A DNA stretch of 64,000 bases, taken from the NCBI GenBank assembly GCA_964566025.1, contig CAZMHF010000004.1, positions 1 to 64,000 of the forward strand, given 5' to 3'. Numbering within the stretch: position 1 is the stretch's first letter; every line of letters begins with the position of its first letter. The notes beneath the pieces are model-generated. The model saw only the letters and a list, made by a program, of their open reading frames with translations, made no database searches and was not told the origin of the DNA. Both the position numbers and the translations under genes were made by a program. This DNA comes from RGIG8306 sp964566025 (GTDB lineage Bacteria; Bacillota; Clostridia; Lachnospirales; Lachnospiraceae). This document shows positions 1 through 7,390 of the stretch, in pieces.

Positions 1-38
1 CCCCTGTTATACCCATATATATTTCTATTGCTTTTTTA

Positions 39-641
39 TTATTCCCTTGGTAAATTAGTTCTTTTAGATCCCGGTCTAATTTTTCCCTCATATTCATCTC
101 TTTGTTCAATAGAGTAATCCATCAAAGAAATAAATGTGTCTAGCCTATCGTGTAGAGCTACGGGGTATTTACCTGAACCATGTACAAGTATTCTATCATT
201 TTTATGTTTTAGTTTTCCCTTAACATTATTCATTTCTCCATCTACTGGGATTAAATCAAAGTTATATAAAGTATGATGCATTTCACAACAACGCTCTAAT
301 TCTTTTTTTAAATCTGCTATTTTATTTTCATCTAAATTTTTATCATTATTTATAATAGATTCAAATTTTGATTTTTTATCTTCATTGAAATTAAAGGAAC
401 AATCTCCTGCTACTTCAAACTCAATATTTTTTTCCTTTTCTTTAAGTTTAGCTTTACGCTTTAATCTGTAACCTTTTTTATCATCGCCATATATTTCATA
501 ATCATCTATATAAATAATATTAGTATAATTTTTTTCATAATGCTCCCATGCTTTTGGAGATGAGTCCGGATCAAATAATATTCCACTCTCTTTCCACTTT
601 CGAATTTTTGATACATTTTCAATTTCTTTTCCCATTTCCAA
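39..641 (-). CDS. hypothetical protein, charged, about 200 aa
   Basis: I do not recognise a family. The protein is highly charged and rich in Lys, Glu and Asp, with no signal peptide, membrane segment or obvious catalytic motif; a Cys-Cys pair lies mid-protein (ELERCCEMHH). The GGGAGG ribosome-binding site at 650-655 sits 8 nt ahead of a TTG codon at 639-641, the best start; a TTG at 645-647 is too close to it and an ATG at 633-635 is 14 nt away. It lies just downstream of a truncated helicase gene and an inverted repeat, so it is probably accessory DNA, perhaps cargo of whatever interrupted the helicase. Confidence 0.6.
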   Translation of the reverse strand: MEMGKEIENVSKIRKWKESGILFDPDSSPKAWEHYEKNYTNIIYIDDYEIYGDDKKGYRLKRKAKLKEKEKNIEFEVAGDCSFNFNEDKKSKFESIINNDKNLDENKIADLKKELERCCEMHHTLYNFDLIPVDGEMNNVKGKLKHKNDRILVHGSGKYPVALHDRLDTFISLMDYSIEQRDEYEGKIRPGSKRTNLPRE

Positions 642-682
642 ATACAATACCTCCCTCTTAAATATTCAACCTTTTCCTACAT

Positions 683-730
683 CATGCACTGCTTACAACA
701 ATTATATCTAATTATTCTAAGCAATGCATG
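683..730. repeat. imperfect inverted repeat, 13-bp arms
   Basis: Arms at 683-695 and 718-730 (CATGCACTGCTTA / TAAGCAATGCATG) pair at 12 of 13 positions around a 22-nt AT-rich loop. The repeat straddles the stop codon of the truncated helicase and lies ahead of the 39-641 gene, so it could be an element end, an operator or a weak terminator. No function is shown. Confidence 0.55.
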
Positions 731-1559
731 AGTTATTTTTAATTAAAGTTCCTGAAACCCTTGATACTAAAGCATTTATGCACCCTGTCACTATTATGAC
801 ACGTTCCCCCGTTGCCGCTTGAACTAACCCACGCGTTGCTCCTTCTGCACGACTCTCTTCTAATGCGTACAATGCTTCAATCTGTACCCCTCTTGGAAAT
901 GGCGCATATAATACATTTTTATTCTCGTCTATCTCATCATATCTTTCTAGTTCCTTGGTAATCGTTGGTTTATGCCAACTTTTCGAATAGAGTTGCAGTT
1001 GTTCATCATCAATCACAATTGAATGGTCTAGAAATAATTCTTCAAATGTAACATGAAATTTTTTGAAATTTTTCGCGTCGAAAACACTTGAAAATCGATA
1101 ATTCCATTCCACTCCTGATGTTAATGCACTTTTAGAAAGATTAGATGAACCAATATAAATTTCGCTACTATGTTCATAATGAAACAAATATGCTTTAGGA
1201 TGAAAAGAGCGTTTTTTATCATTATAAAATCGAAGATCTACTAGATCCCCTAATTCTTTTTTTACTAAATAAAGAGCCGATGGTTGTGTGATGTTAAGAT
1301 AATTCCCTGTCAAAATGCGAACTTTCACGCCTCTATCAATTGCCTCTCTTATATCCTCCAAAATCATACGAACACCAGACTCTCTAAGAAATGCTACAAT
1401 AATATCAATTCGTTTTGCATGTGCAATACTCGTTTTTAGTTGATATAGCAAAAATCTACTTTGATTCTTATCGCCTGTCATCACATCCGTAGATTCAATC
1501 ATTATTTCTTCTGAGACAACATCCGATGTTATTTCTTTCTTAGAATTAAATTGAGCCAT
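717..1559 (-). pseudogene. truncated PLD-nuclease/DEAD-like helicase, ATPase part missing
   Basis: The N-terminal about 200 residues form a phospholipase-D-like nuclease domain with a HxK motif (SFHPKAYLF) followed by GSSNLSKSAL, as in the PLD-containing helicases of bacterial DNA repair or defence. Then comes the helicase entry region PRGVQIEALYALEESR...GLVQAATG. In full-length relatives this runs straight into the Walker A lysine (GKT). Here, after QAATG, the reading frame leaves the family and stops 32 codons later, so Walker A, DEAH and all later helicase motifs are gone. The remaining fragment could at most be a PLD nuclease. Its start overlaps the end of the upstream methyltransferase gene by 31 nt, as in a former operon. 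Confidence 0.75.
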
Positions 1560-2122
1560 TTTTCCTCACCCTTCTCCGGTCGAACATCTAATGTGATCCA
1601 TTGTTCCTCAATCTCAATACAATCAAATTCTTTTATGAATTTTGCAAATTTCTCTTCTGTCATTCCTATGAAATATCGCCCGTTTCGCTCCCCCTCATAA
1701 TCTCCGTATTTAAACGAGGTATAGATAATCCCTTCATTTCTAAGAGAGGTAATCATTTTCTCCATTACTCCCTTCAATGCTTCTGTTGGTAAGTGCAAAA
1801 TGGATGCACATGCCCAAATCGCATCGTATCTTTCAACTTCCGAAAGTTCTTCAAAATACATATGTTTTACATTTACACCAGTGAAATCGCTTGCTAACTT
1901 ACATAATTCAACCGATCCATCAATTGCATCTACTTGATACCCCATCTCGAGAAAATGTTTTGTATCCCGTCCAGAACCACATCCAAAATCCAATACAGAC
2001 GCGCCATTTAATAATTTATCCGTAAAACGTTTTTGGGTGCTTGCAAAATCGACGCCTACTGTTTGGTCAACAAATTCTTTTGCGTTTAGATTATAGTATT
2101 GGAGCGTATTAATATTATTCAT
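1529..2122 (-). CDS. class I SAM-dependent methyltransferase
   Basis: This is a small-molecule type Rossmann methyltransferase of about 197 aa. SAM-binding motif I is VLDFGCGSGRDT near residue 45, motif II is the acidic VDAIDGS, and IWACASILHLP is the motif IV region. The substrate is unknown. The ATG at 2120-2122 is chosen because GAGGAG lies 10 nt upstream; an in-frame ATG at 2156-2158 has no ribosome-binding site. The gene overlaps the helicase fragment downstream, so both were probably one DNA-repair or defence-type operon. A 21-bp sequence covering the helicase start site is repeated at this gene's own start (see the repeat at 1550-2141). Confidence 0.75.
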   Translation of the reverse strand: MNNINTLQYYNLNAKEFVDQTVGVDFASTQKRFTDKLLNGASVLDFGCGSGRDTKHFLEMGYQVDAIDGSVELCKLASDFTGVNVKHMYFEELSEVERYDAIWACASILHLPTEALKGVMEKMITSLRNEGIIYTSFKYGDYEGERNGRYFIGMTEEKFAKFIKEFDCIEIEEQWITLDVRPEKGEEKWLNLILRKK

Positions 2123-2141
2123 TGAGCCATTTCTCCTCACC
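1550..2141. repeat. pair of 21-bp direct repeats bracketing the methyltransferase
   Basis: Positions 1550-1570 and 2121-2141 are identical at 20 of 21 bases (ATTGAGCCATTT, then T or C, then TCCTCACC). Read on the minus strand each copy is a ribosome-binding site plus the codons ATG GCT CAA. In the 1550 copy these are the start of the helicase fragment (MAQ); in the 2121 copy they lie just ahead of the methyltransferase start. The unit between them is the whole methyltransferase gene. Confidence 0.8.
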
Positions 2142-2224
2142 ACTGAAATTGTCTTCATTATACAATAAAACCGTTCTATTTTCCACTATCCACGCAAATT
2201 TTATCCCATAAATAAAAAGGCAAC

Positions 2225-2264
2225 AAAAAAAGAGCAATAACAATTCTCATCGTTACTACTCTTG
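2225..2264 (-). terminator. rho-independent terminator after the RNHCP gene
   Basis: Read on the minus strand, a stem with AAGAG/CTCTT ends and a partly paired GTAAC/GTTAT middle is followed by a run of seven T. It lies about 11 nt after the stop of the RNHCP gene and in the direction of that gene. Confidence 0.6.
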
Positions 2265-2274
2265 CATCTCTTAT

Positions 2275-2700
2275 TTATGACAAGCTTCCTTCTCCGCCCA
2301 TTGCGATTGTCATTTCCTCGATTTTTTCGATTGGAAACGGTGGCTGACTAACTGGTCTCATGGCAATTGACATTAGTTTCATTGGATTATCATCTGCTGC
2401 TATTCGGTTTGAATGCAATGCTCCACAAAATTTACAGCGATGTATAATGGCCCATTCGCCTTTTGTTCGCACCCATACAGATACAGGTTCCATATGGCCT
2501 CCACAATCAGAGTCACGATCCCCTGGCTCATTATCCACATGCAAACTATATAAGCAATTCGGGCAATGATTTCTATGGTCACTCCCTGCACCTTCTGGCA
2601 CGACCATCCTTCCACAATTTTTGCACATAAATGTTTCATTACATGCGTGTTTTTTATAATAACTCTTGTCATATTGTTTTCGTTTATTTTCACGATTCAT
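2275..2700 (-). CDS. RNHCP domain protein
   Basis: This small zinc-ribbon type protein of about 141 aa carries the diagnostic string DHRNHCPNCLYS of the RNHCP family, after an earlier CKNCG pair, plus a further HRCKFCGALHSNRI motif. The cysteines suggest two zinc sites. The molecular role of the family is unknown. The ATG at 2698-2700 is preferred: it has GGAG 9 nt upstream and gives the family-like start MNRENKRKQYD, whereas an in-frame ATG at 2748 would overlap the upstream gene by about 60 nt. The chosen start overlaps the CD3324-family gene by 11 nt, so the two are translationally coupled. Confidence 0.8.
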   Translation of the reverse strand: MNRENKRKQYDKSYYKKHACNETFMCKNCGRMVVPEGAGSDHRNHCPNCLYSLHVDNEPGDRDSDCGGHMEPVSVWVRTKGEWAIIHRCKFCGALHSNRIAADDNPMKLMSIAMRPVSQPPFPIEKIEEMTIAMGGEGSLS

Positions 2701-3001
2701 TTTGTACTTCTCCATTTTCTTTGTCATTTTTGGAGGCTTCATACTCATAAATAATTCCCTGTATTCGTTTTGGGGAAAGAAAATAAACGTTACTCAATTC
2801 TTCGATACTTTCGCCATTGTAGTATCTTTTTGCAATGTTTTGGTTGCGTTTTGCCAATTTTGTGCGTAATCCGTTTTTCTCGCCCCAAGACAAAAGATTC
2901 TCGTCCTTTCTTGGTACATAAATAATTTGACCATCTACATAGTTTTGCAACTCCTTCACCAAATACTCTGGCAAAATGCGTTCGGCATTAATATAGCTCA
3001 T
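2690..3001 (-). CDS. CD3324 family small HTH protein
   Basis: This 103-aa protein begins MSYINAERILPEYLVKELQ, followed by IIYVPRKDE, WGEKNG and a C-terminal helix-turn-helix-like stretch (NGESIEELSNVYFLSPKRIQ). That order is typical of the CD3324 family, which resembles the DNA-binding part of Mor/C-type phage activators. A regulatory, DNA-binding role is inferred. It is the first gene of a two-gene unit with the RNHCP gene. Inverted repeats overlap its own promoter (3035-3070), which fits self-regulation. GGAGAG lies just upstream of the ATG. Confidence 0.75.
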   Translation of the reverse strand: MSYINAERILPEYLVKELQNYVDGQIIYVPRKDENLLSWGEKNGLRTKLAKRNQNIAKRYYNGESIEELSNVYFLSPKRIQGIIYEYEASKNDKENGEVQNES

Positions 3002-3034
3002 ATGTGCTCTCCTAATTTGCGTTAAGGATGCAAC

Positions 3035-3070
3035 GGCTATAGCATAGTTTAATTGTTATTTGCAATAGCC
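3035..3070 (-). promoter_or_regulatory. promoter enclosed by an inverted repeat, CD3324 gene
   Basis: On the minus strand, TTGCAA at 3060-3065 and an extended -10 (TGC TATAGC, 3036-3041) are 18 nt apart. Arms GGCTATAGCA (3035-3044) and TGCAATAGCC (3061-3070) pair at 9 of 10 positions and cover both promoter hexamers. A second dyad, AATAGC-catt-GCTATT, lies at 3064-3079. This looks like an operator, plausibly for the CD3324-family HTH protein itself. Confidence 0.55.
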
Positions 3071-3205
3071 ATTGCTATTACACAGCTGCCTTCTTCATAA
3101 AACACTCTCTAACCTTTCTAATATGTTTTTTGTAGTATAGCATTCAGATAACATAGATTCAATCCTATTTTTGGTTATAATTGATTTTGAGAATTTCGGT
3201 CAATT

Positions 3206-3290
3206 CGGATACTCGAAATCCGCTTCGCTACTTTCTCGCATTGTACAACAATGTGCCGGTAACCCACCCCAGCAACTTCCTTTGGAGGTT
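3206..3290 (-). repeat. palindromic repeat element, copy 1 (85 bp)
   Basis: This lies in a 330-bp gap (3002-3331) that otherwise holds only the CD3324 promoter and AT-rich DNA. Read on the minus strand it begins AACCTCCAAAGGAAGT, has a central hairpin CATTGT-TGT-ACAATG (3239-3253), and ends with a 26-nt stretch found exactly, in the other orientation, at 41776-41801. The start is also shared with 41663-41678 (15 of 16 bases). It begins about 40 nt after the rloB-like stop codon, in the direction of that transcript. Confidence 0.8.
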
Positions 3291-3331
3291 AAAATTATTA
3301 ATCTGTCAAAATCACTTTTTTAGCTTTTTTA

Positions 3332-3898
3332 TTACCTGATCTTTGAAATTAAACTTCCAATAGTCGTAGATTGATATTCAAAATTAATTTCAGCAATTTG
3401 AGAAGTGTTTTTCACTGCTTTTTCAAAATTATTTATTATCGTTTCTAATTGACTTGTGTCAGCTTTAATATATTCATTTTTTAAATGATTCCCCAGCTTT
3501 TTCTTCAATATTTCTTTTGAAAGCAATTTCGGTGTCATTTCTTCAAAATGCGCCAATAACCATACTTCGAATGATGTATTTGAAAATCCCACCTCAAACG
3601 ACTCTTCTTTTGCTTTTTTTAACATCTTCTCTATTCCAGAAGCAGAAATTTCATCTTTATCAAAAACAACAAACAATTTTGTCGCACTATCAATTTTTAA
3701 TTTTGAATCATTCTTAATAAAGCGCTTCGCTTTTTCTATCCAGGTTTGCCCGCTATTATTAAGAACTATTGTTTTAATTTTCACATTGTGTAGGCGAAGC
3801 TTTTGTCTAAGAAAATCAAAGTACTTTTGCTCTGTTTCGCCTTCAACAAAAATAAACACTCTTTGTTTTTCGATTTTTCCCCCTCTATTTCTCGCCAT
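3332..3898 (-). CDS. RloB-like TOPRIM-type protein, defence module
   Basis: This 188-aa protein has the order of an RloB/TOPRIM domain: an acidic first motif VEGETEQKYF after strand 1 and the paired aspartates FVVFDKDE near residue 85, then NTSFEVWLLAHFEE, typical of RloB-like proteins. It would bind metal and act on nucleic acid, probably as a nuclease. Its start lies 14 nt inside the end of the upstream AAA ATPase gene, so the two are translationally coupled. ATPase + RloB pairs occur in restriction loci and resemble the AbiL abortive-infection type; immunity here is inferred, not shown. Confidence 0.8.
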   Translation of the reverse strand: MARNRGGKIEKQRVFIFVEGETEQKYFDFLRQKLRLHNVKIKTIVLNNSGQTWIEKAKRFIKNDSKLKIDSATKLFVVFDKDEISASGIEKMLKKAKEESFEVGFSNTSFEVWLLAHFEEMTPKLLSKEILKKKLGNHLKNEYIKADTSQLETIINNFEKAVKNTSQIAEINFEYQSTTIGSLISKIR

Positions 3899-5114
3899 GT
3901 ATTTCCTCCATCATTTCTAATAAAACGGTCTTGTTAATAATTTGTGTAGCACCAAATCGACCTTCAAGATAACGTTTTTTGTATCCAAAATCGCTACGGC
4001 GAAGAGCATCCTCCTTAAAATCGTAAATTGAAAAAAGATCGGTCTCCCCGTATTCATTTTTTTCTGCGAACCAAATTTGATCTTGCCTTAAATTATAATC
4101 CATTAATGATAATTCATGCGTTGTTAAAATAAATTGATTTGTCTGTTTTTCATTAGAAAAAATATCAAGCAAAGCTTCTGCCAATTCTATATGAAAAGAT
4201 CTATCAAACTCATCAATTAATAGTACCTTGTTTGCATTTTCATTATGCAAAATATATAATGCCAGAAACATAAAAGCTTTTGTTCCTGTGCTCTCATCAT
4301 TGAAATGGATTTGAAATTTTTCAACCGAAGACTGATGAGTGCTGTAAACATCATAGACCATAGTATAGGGTGACTCGTTAATCGTTTGAATAGATGGCAT
4401 TCCCTCAGCGATTTCTATATGAATATTTGGTATGAATTCCTTTCGTTCTTTAACTTCAACATCAATGATATTGAAATCTGCTGCCCTAAGAAACTTCAAA
4501 AATTTGTTTTTAAAAAATGGATTCTTTAACAATGCAAATAACGCATTCGGAATTTGCTCTGTATTAACTATTATCAAATCTTCTAAAAACCATTCAAAAG
4601 CAATTTTTGCATCTTCCACATTATTGGATTGAGCAAAAAACAATAAGTTCTGATTTTTTCGTATATTTTTGCTTAACGCTTGTAATTGCTTTGGCAATAT
4701 AATGAACTCATCTTTTTGTCTTTTTAAACATTCTTTTTTATCAACCTTAAAAATTTCTAAAACTATTTCTGATTCATTATACTCAAGAATATAGTCAAAA
4801 CGTTTTTCATCTTTTATAAATGAAATCTCGAATTTTGTATTGTTTTTGTTATACGCAAATGTATCCACTGGAAGTTTTTGATTTTCATTCAATGTTGGTT
4901 GTAGGATCACATATTTCAAAAGTTCAAGTGCATTTAGTAAATTCGTTTTTCCATTAGCGTTCCCACCAAAAAGAACTGCCGTTTTTAATAATTTTGTTTT
5001 TTTTACTTCCAAAACATTGTTTTTATATTTTCGAATATTATTTCCCTTTTCCATCGAAAAACATGTTCTGTTTTTAAATGATCTATAATTGGTTACGCAA
5101 AATTCTATTAACAT
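3885..5114 (-). CDS. AAA/SMC-like ATPase of an RloB-type defence module
   Basis: This 409-aa ATPase starts MLIEFCVTNYRSFKNRTCFS, the typical opening of the OLD/RecF-like AAA family (COG1106). Walker A is LFGGNANGKTNLLNAL near residue 50. The ABC-like signature region is HFNDESTGTKAFMFLALYIL. Walker B is KVLLIDEFDRSFH, followed by a switch histidine in FILTTHELSL. The ATG at 5112-5114 has GGGAGGTGG just upstream; a longer reading frame begins in the promoter and is rejected. With RloB it makes a split version of an OLD-type ATPase + TOPRIM nuclease. Two-gene ATPase/RloB units are known phage-defence candidates (AbiL-like). Confidence 0.82.
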   Translation of the reverse strand: MLIEFCVTNYRSFKNRTCFSMEKGNNIRKYKNNVLEVKKTKLLKTAVLFGGNANGKTNLLNALELLKYVILQPTLNENQKLPVDTFAYNKNNTKFEISFIKDEKRFDYILEYNESEIVLEIFKVDKKECLKRQKDEFIILPKQLQALSKNIRKNQNLLFFAQSNNVEDAKIAFEWFLEDLIIVNTEQIPNALFALLKNPFFKNKFLKFLRAADFNIIDVEVKERKEFIPNIHIEIAEGMPSIQTINESPYTMVYDVYSTHQSSVEKFQIHFNDESTGTKAFMFLALYILHNENANKVLLIDEFDRSFHIELAEALLDIFSNEKQTNQFILTTHELSLMDYNLRQDQIWFAEKNEYGETDLFSIYDFKEDALRRSDFGYKKRYLEGRFGATQIINKTVLLEMMEEIHGEK

Positions 5115-5127
5115 AAGAACCACCTCC

Positions 5128-5184
5128 CAAATAAAACGACATTTCGTTTTATTTGATTGTATCATGGTATTTTTTTTAATGCAA
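5128..5184 (-). promoter_or_regulatory. promoter with perfect 12-bp dyad at start of defence operon
   Basis: On the minus strand, TTGCAT (5179-5184) and TACAAT (5156-5161) are separated by 17 nt. Immediately downstream is a perfect inverted repeat with arms CAAATAAAACGA (5128-5139) and TCGTTTTATTTG (5144-5155) around a 4-nt loop. It covers the expected transcription start and touches the ribosome-binding site at 5121-5129. It could be a repressor operator or an mRNA hairpin controlling translation of the ATPase gene. Confidence 0.75.
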
Positions 5185-5202
5185 TAAGAAGTTTTCAACA
5201 TT

Positions 5203-5232
5203 CAAGCGGATATTTGAGATCCACCTTGACGG
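5203..5232 (+). repeat. possible degenerate end of the palindromic repeat
   Basis: The stretch AAGCGGATATTTGAGATCC...TTGACGG resembles the end of the element copies (AAGCGGATTTCGAGTATCCG...TTGACCG at copy 1) but is clearly diverged. It faces the opposite way to copy 1, so the two would flank the defence operon as an inverted pair. Similarity was judged by eye only. Confidence 0.3.
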
Positions 5233-5811
5233 CTAAAACAAAATCCCCAAATGCTCTAACAATATCTTCGTCCCAATCAAAATAAGCACAATACCGCCAA
5301 ATAGGGTCGCTTTATTTTTGCATTTGCCACCTATTTGATTGCCAATCATGACACCTATTAGTGCTAATCCAAATGTAACAACTCCAATAAGAACAACGGA
5401 CAATAGAATATCTACTTTCAAAAAGGCAAAGGTAATACCGACTGCTAGCGCATCAATACTCGTCGCAACAGCCATCACTAAGACTTCTTTTACATCAAAT
5501 TTCGCACAACAAGCTTTTTCATGGTCCTCTTCATTATTCTCTTTTATTGCATCAAGAATCATTTTTCCACCGATTATTAATAATAAGAAAAATGCAATCC
5601 AATGATCGATTGCCGTAATATAACTTTCAAACTGCTTTCCCAAGAACCACCCAATAAGAGGCATCAACGCTTGAAATCCACCAAATGCAAACGCAATAAA
5701 ATACATATGCTTACGATTGATTTTTTTCATGCTAAGCCCCTTACATATCGCAACCGAAAAGGCATCCATTGAAAGTCCGACAGCAATTAATAATAATTCG
5801 ATTAGTCCCAT
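5233..5811 (-). CDS. mntP: manganese efflux pump MntP
   Basis: This 192-aa integral membrane protein has six hydrophobic segments and two related halves, each with the MntP/YtaF signature of an Asp near a Ser or Ala in a helix: GLSMDAFSVAICKG near residue 15 and ATSIDALAVGITFAFLK near residue 118. Members export Mn2+. A short acidic/cysteine loop (ENNEEDHEKACCAKF) lies between the halves. It follows the GH43 gene on the same strand with an 18-nt gap, and no Mn-sensing (yybP-ykoY) riboswitch leader fits in that space, so its expression probably depends on the upstream genes. Confidence 0.9.
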   Translation of the reverse strand: MGLIELLLIAVGLSMDAFSVAICKGLSMKKINRKHMYFIAFAFGGFQALMPLIGWFLGKQFESYITAIDHWIAFFLLLIIGGKMILDAIKENNEEDHEKACCAKFDVKEVLVMAVATSIDALAVGITFAFLKVDILLSVVLIGVVTFGLALIGVMIGNQIGGKCKNKATLFGGIVLILIGTKILLEHLGILF

Positions 5812-5829
5812 TTACTTTTCCATCCTCAC

Positions 5830-7383
5830 TCAGTCTCCATATACAAATTCCAAAAACCGCGCTTTCCCACCTATTTCTTTTGTCGAATAGACAAACAGTC
5901 CAAATCGACAACCAACAAAGTGATCCATCTTAAAATATAGTTTGTGCCTTCCGCCAAGCATTTTCCATACACCATGTTCTTCATAATAAAAACTGGCTTC
6001 ATCCTTCATCATTGTAAAATCCACTTCAACCTTCAGTCTAACAACTGAATTTTGAATCGCTATGCGCTCTTGTTCTATCCCCTGCAAAGATGACTCATCT
6101 GCCTCACGATTCATCATAACAAGATAGAACTTTCCATCGCTTTTTGTCAATGCAATCATACCGTAACAACCTTGAAGTGCACAAATTCCGCTGTAGTCAC
6201 CATCCTTAAGTCCACTTCCATCCACCGTCACTTCACCTTTACAATTCGGATATCGCATGCGTTGTGTCAATGTATTTTTTGCTTCACAAAGATTACGACA
6301 AATTTCTCCCGTTTCAATTTCGACTATACCAGAACTATTATCAACATGTAGCAATCTCTCTTCTGGCTCATGGTTAAATTGCCATGCACTTTTTAGCCCA
6401 AAGCAACCATATCTCTCTTGTTTTTCATTAGCAGACAACCCCTTTGGCATTTTGAAATCATCACTCGCCACTAATGGTTCATATACATAATCCTTCTTTG
6501 TTGGGGAAATCAAAAAATCATTTTGTTCACCAAATTTGGGGAAGCCATTTTCAAAACAAACTGGCACAAGAACGGGAATTCGCCCAACTGCACCATGATC
6601 TTGAAATAAAATCGCATACCAACCATTTGGTGTCTCTACAATTCCTCCTTGCGCAATTCCTTGATTACAATAACCTTGATCTTCATTAAATACATCGCCT
6701 CCAATGAATTCTCCCGTCAAAGAATCCGCAACAAAACAAGCCTCTACGCGTTTCCATGTATCACGTAAAGAATGAATTAAAAACACATAGTACTTGCCAT
6801 TAATTTTATAAAAATGAGCCCCTTCATAGCCAAGCCTCGGATTGCCTTCGTCGCTTACAATGATTCGTTGTAAGCCACCTTGAAGTGGTCCACTTAAATC
6901 AGACGCTAACTCTGTCAAATGAACATATTTATTACCGTAGATTATATAAACGCGTTCGTCATCATCAAAAAATAATGAGCAATCATGGTAAAATCCATCG
7001 ATTGTACTCTTCGTCCATGGTCCTAAGATATTCTTGCTCGTATACAAATATGTTTTCTGCGTATCATTTGCTGAAAAACATATATAAAATGTGTTTTTGT
7101 GAAACCGAATACTTCCTGCCCACATTCCTTGTCCATAGGCGTTTTCACCATTTGTCAAGGTTTGTTGATGTGTGTGATCAAGTGTATCAAACACATACGA
7201 AGCATGTTCCCAGTGAATCAAATCATATGAGCGCAGAATTTCGCCGCCTGGCATAAAATGCATTGTCGTACTTAGCATATAGTAAACATCGTCTACCCGT
7301 ATCACGTCTGGATCTGGGTAATCAAGGTTCGTAATTCGTTTTGCATATCGTTGTTTTTCGTTTTGTGTCTTAAGTTGCATCAT
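5830..7383 (-). CDS. glycoside hydrolase family 43 (xylosidase/arabinofuranosidase type)
   Basis: A five-bladed propeller GH43 domain occupies residues about 15-300: base Asp in NLDYPDPDVIRV, pKa-modulating Asp in YHDCSLFFDDD, and acid Glu in YEGAHFYKI. A C-terminal beta-sandwich like those of beta-xylosidases follows (about 320-517). There is no signal peptide, so it acts inside the cell, probably on imported xylo- or arabino-oligosaccharides. The ATG at 7381-7383 has AGAGAG just upstream; a longer frame would begin inside the nucleotidyltransferase gene. It starts 7 nt after that gene and precedes mntP by 18 nt, a three-gene transcription unit. Confidence 0.88.
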   Translation of the reverse strand: MMQLKTQNEKQRYAKRITNLDYPDPDVIRVDDVYYMLSTTMHFMPGGEILRSYDLIHWEHASYVFDTLDHTHQQTLTNGENAYGQGMWAGSIRFHKNTFYICFSANDTQKTYLYTSKNILGPWTKSTIDGFYHDCSLFFDDDERVYIIYGNKYVHLTELASDLSGPLQGGLQRIIVSDEGNPRLGYEGAHFYKINGKYYVFLIHSLRDTWKRVEACFVADSLTGEFIGGDVFNEDQGYCNQGIAQGGIVETPNGWYAILFQDHGAVGRIPVLVPVCFENGFPKFGEQNDFLISPTKKDYVYEPLVASDDFKMPKGLSANEKQERYGCFGLKSAWQFNHEPEERLLHVDNSSGIVEIETGEICRNLCEAKNTLTQRMRYPNCKGEVTVDGSGLKDGDYSGICALQGCYGMIALTKSDGKFYLVMMNREADESSLQGIEQERIAIQNSVVRLKVEVDFTMMKDEASFYYEEHGVWKMLGGRHKLYFKMDHFVGCRFGLFVYSTKEIGGKARFLEFVYGD

Positions 7384-7390
7384 GTACTCT

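Noticed and set aside
787..801. Group II intron or IS end at the helicase break (GTGTC...)
   Set aside because: No intron-encoded protein, domain V or transposase is visible in the window; only the break itself is reported.
5812..5829. yybP-ykoY manganese riboswitch ahead of mntP
   Set aside because: The gap to the GH43 gene is 18 nt, far too short.
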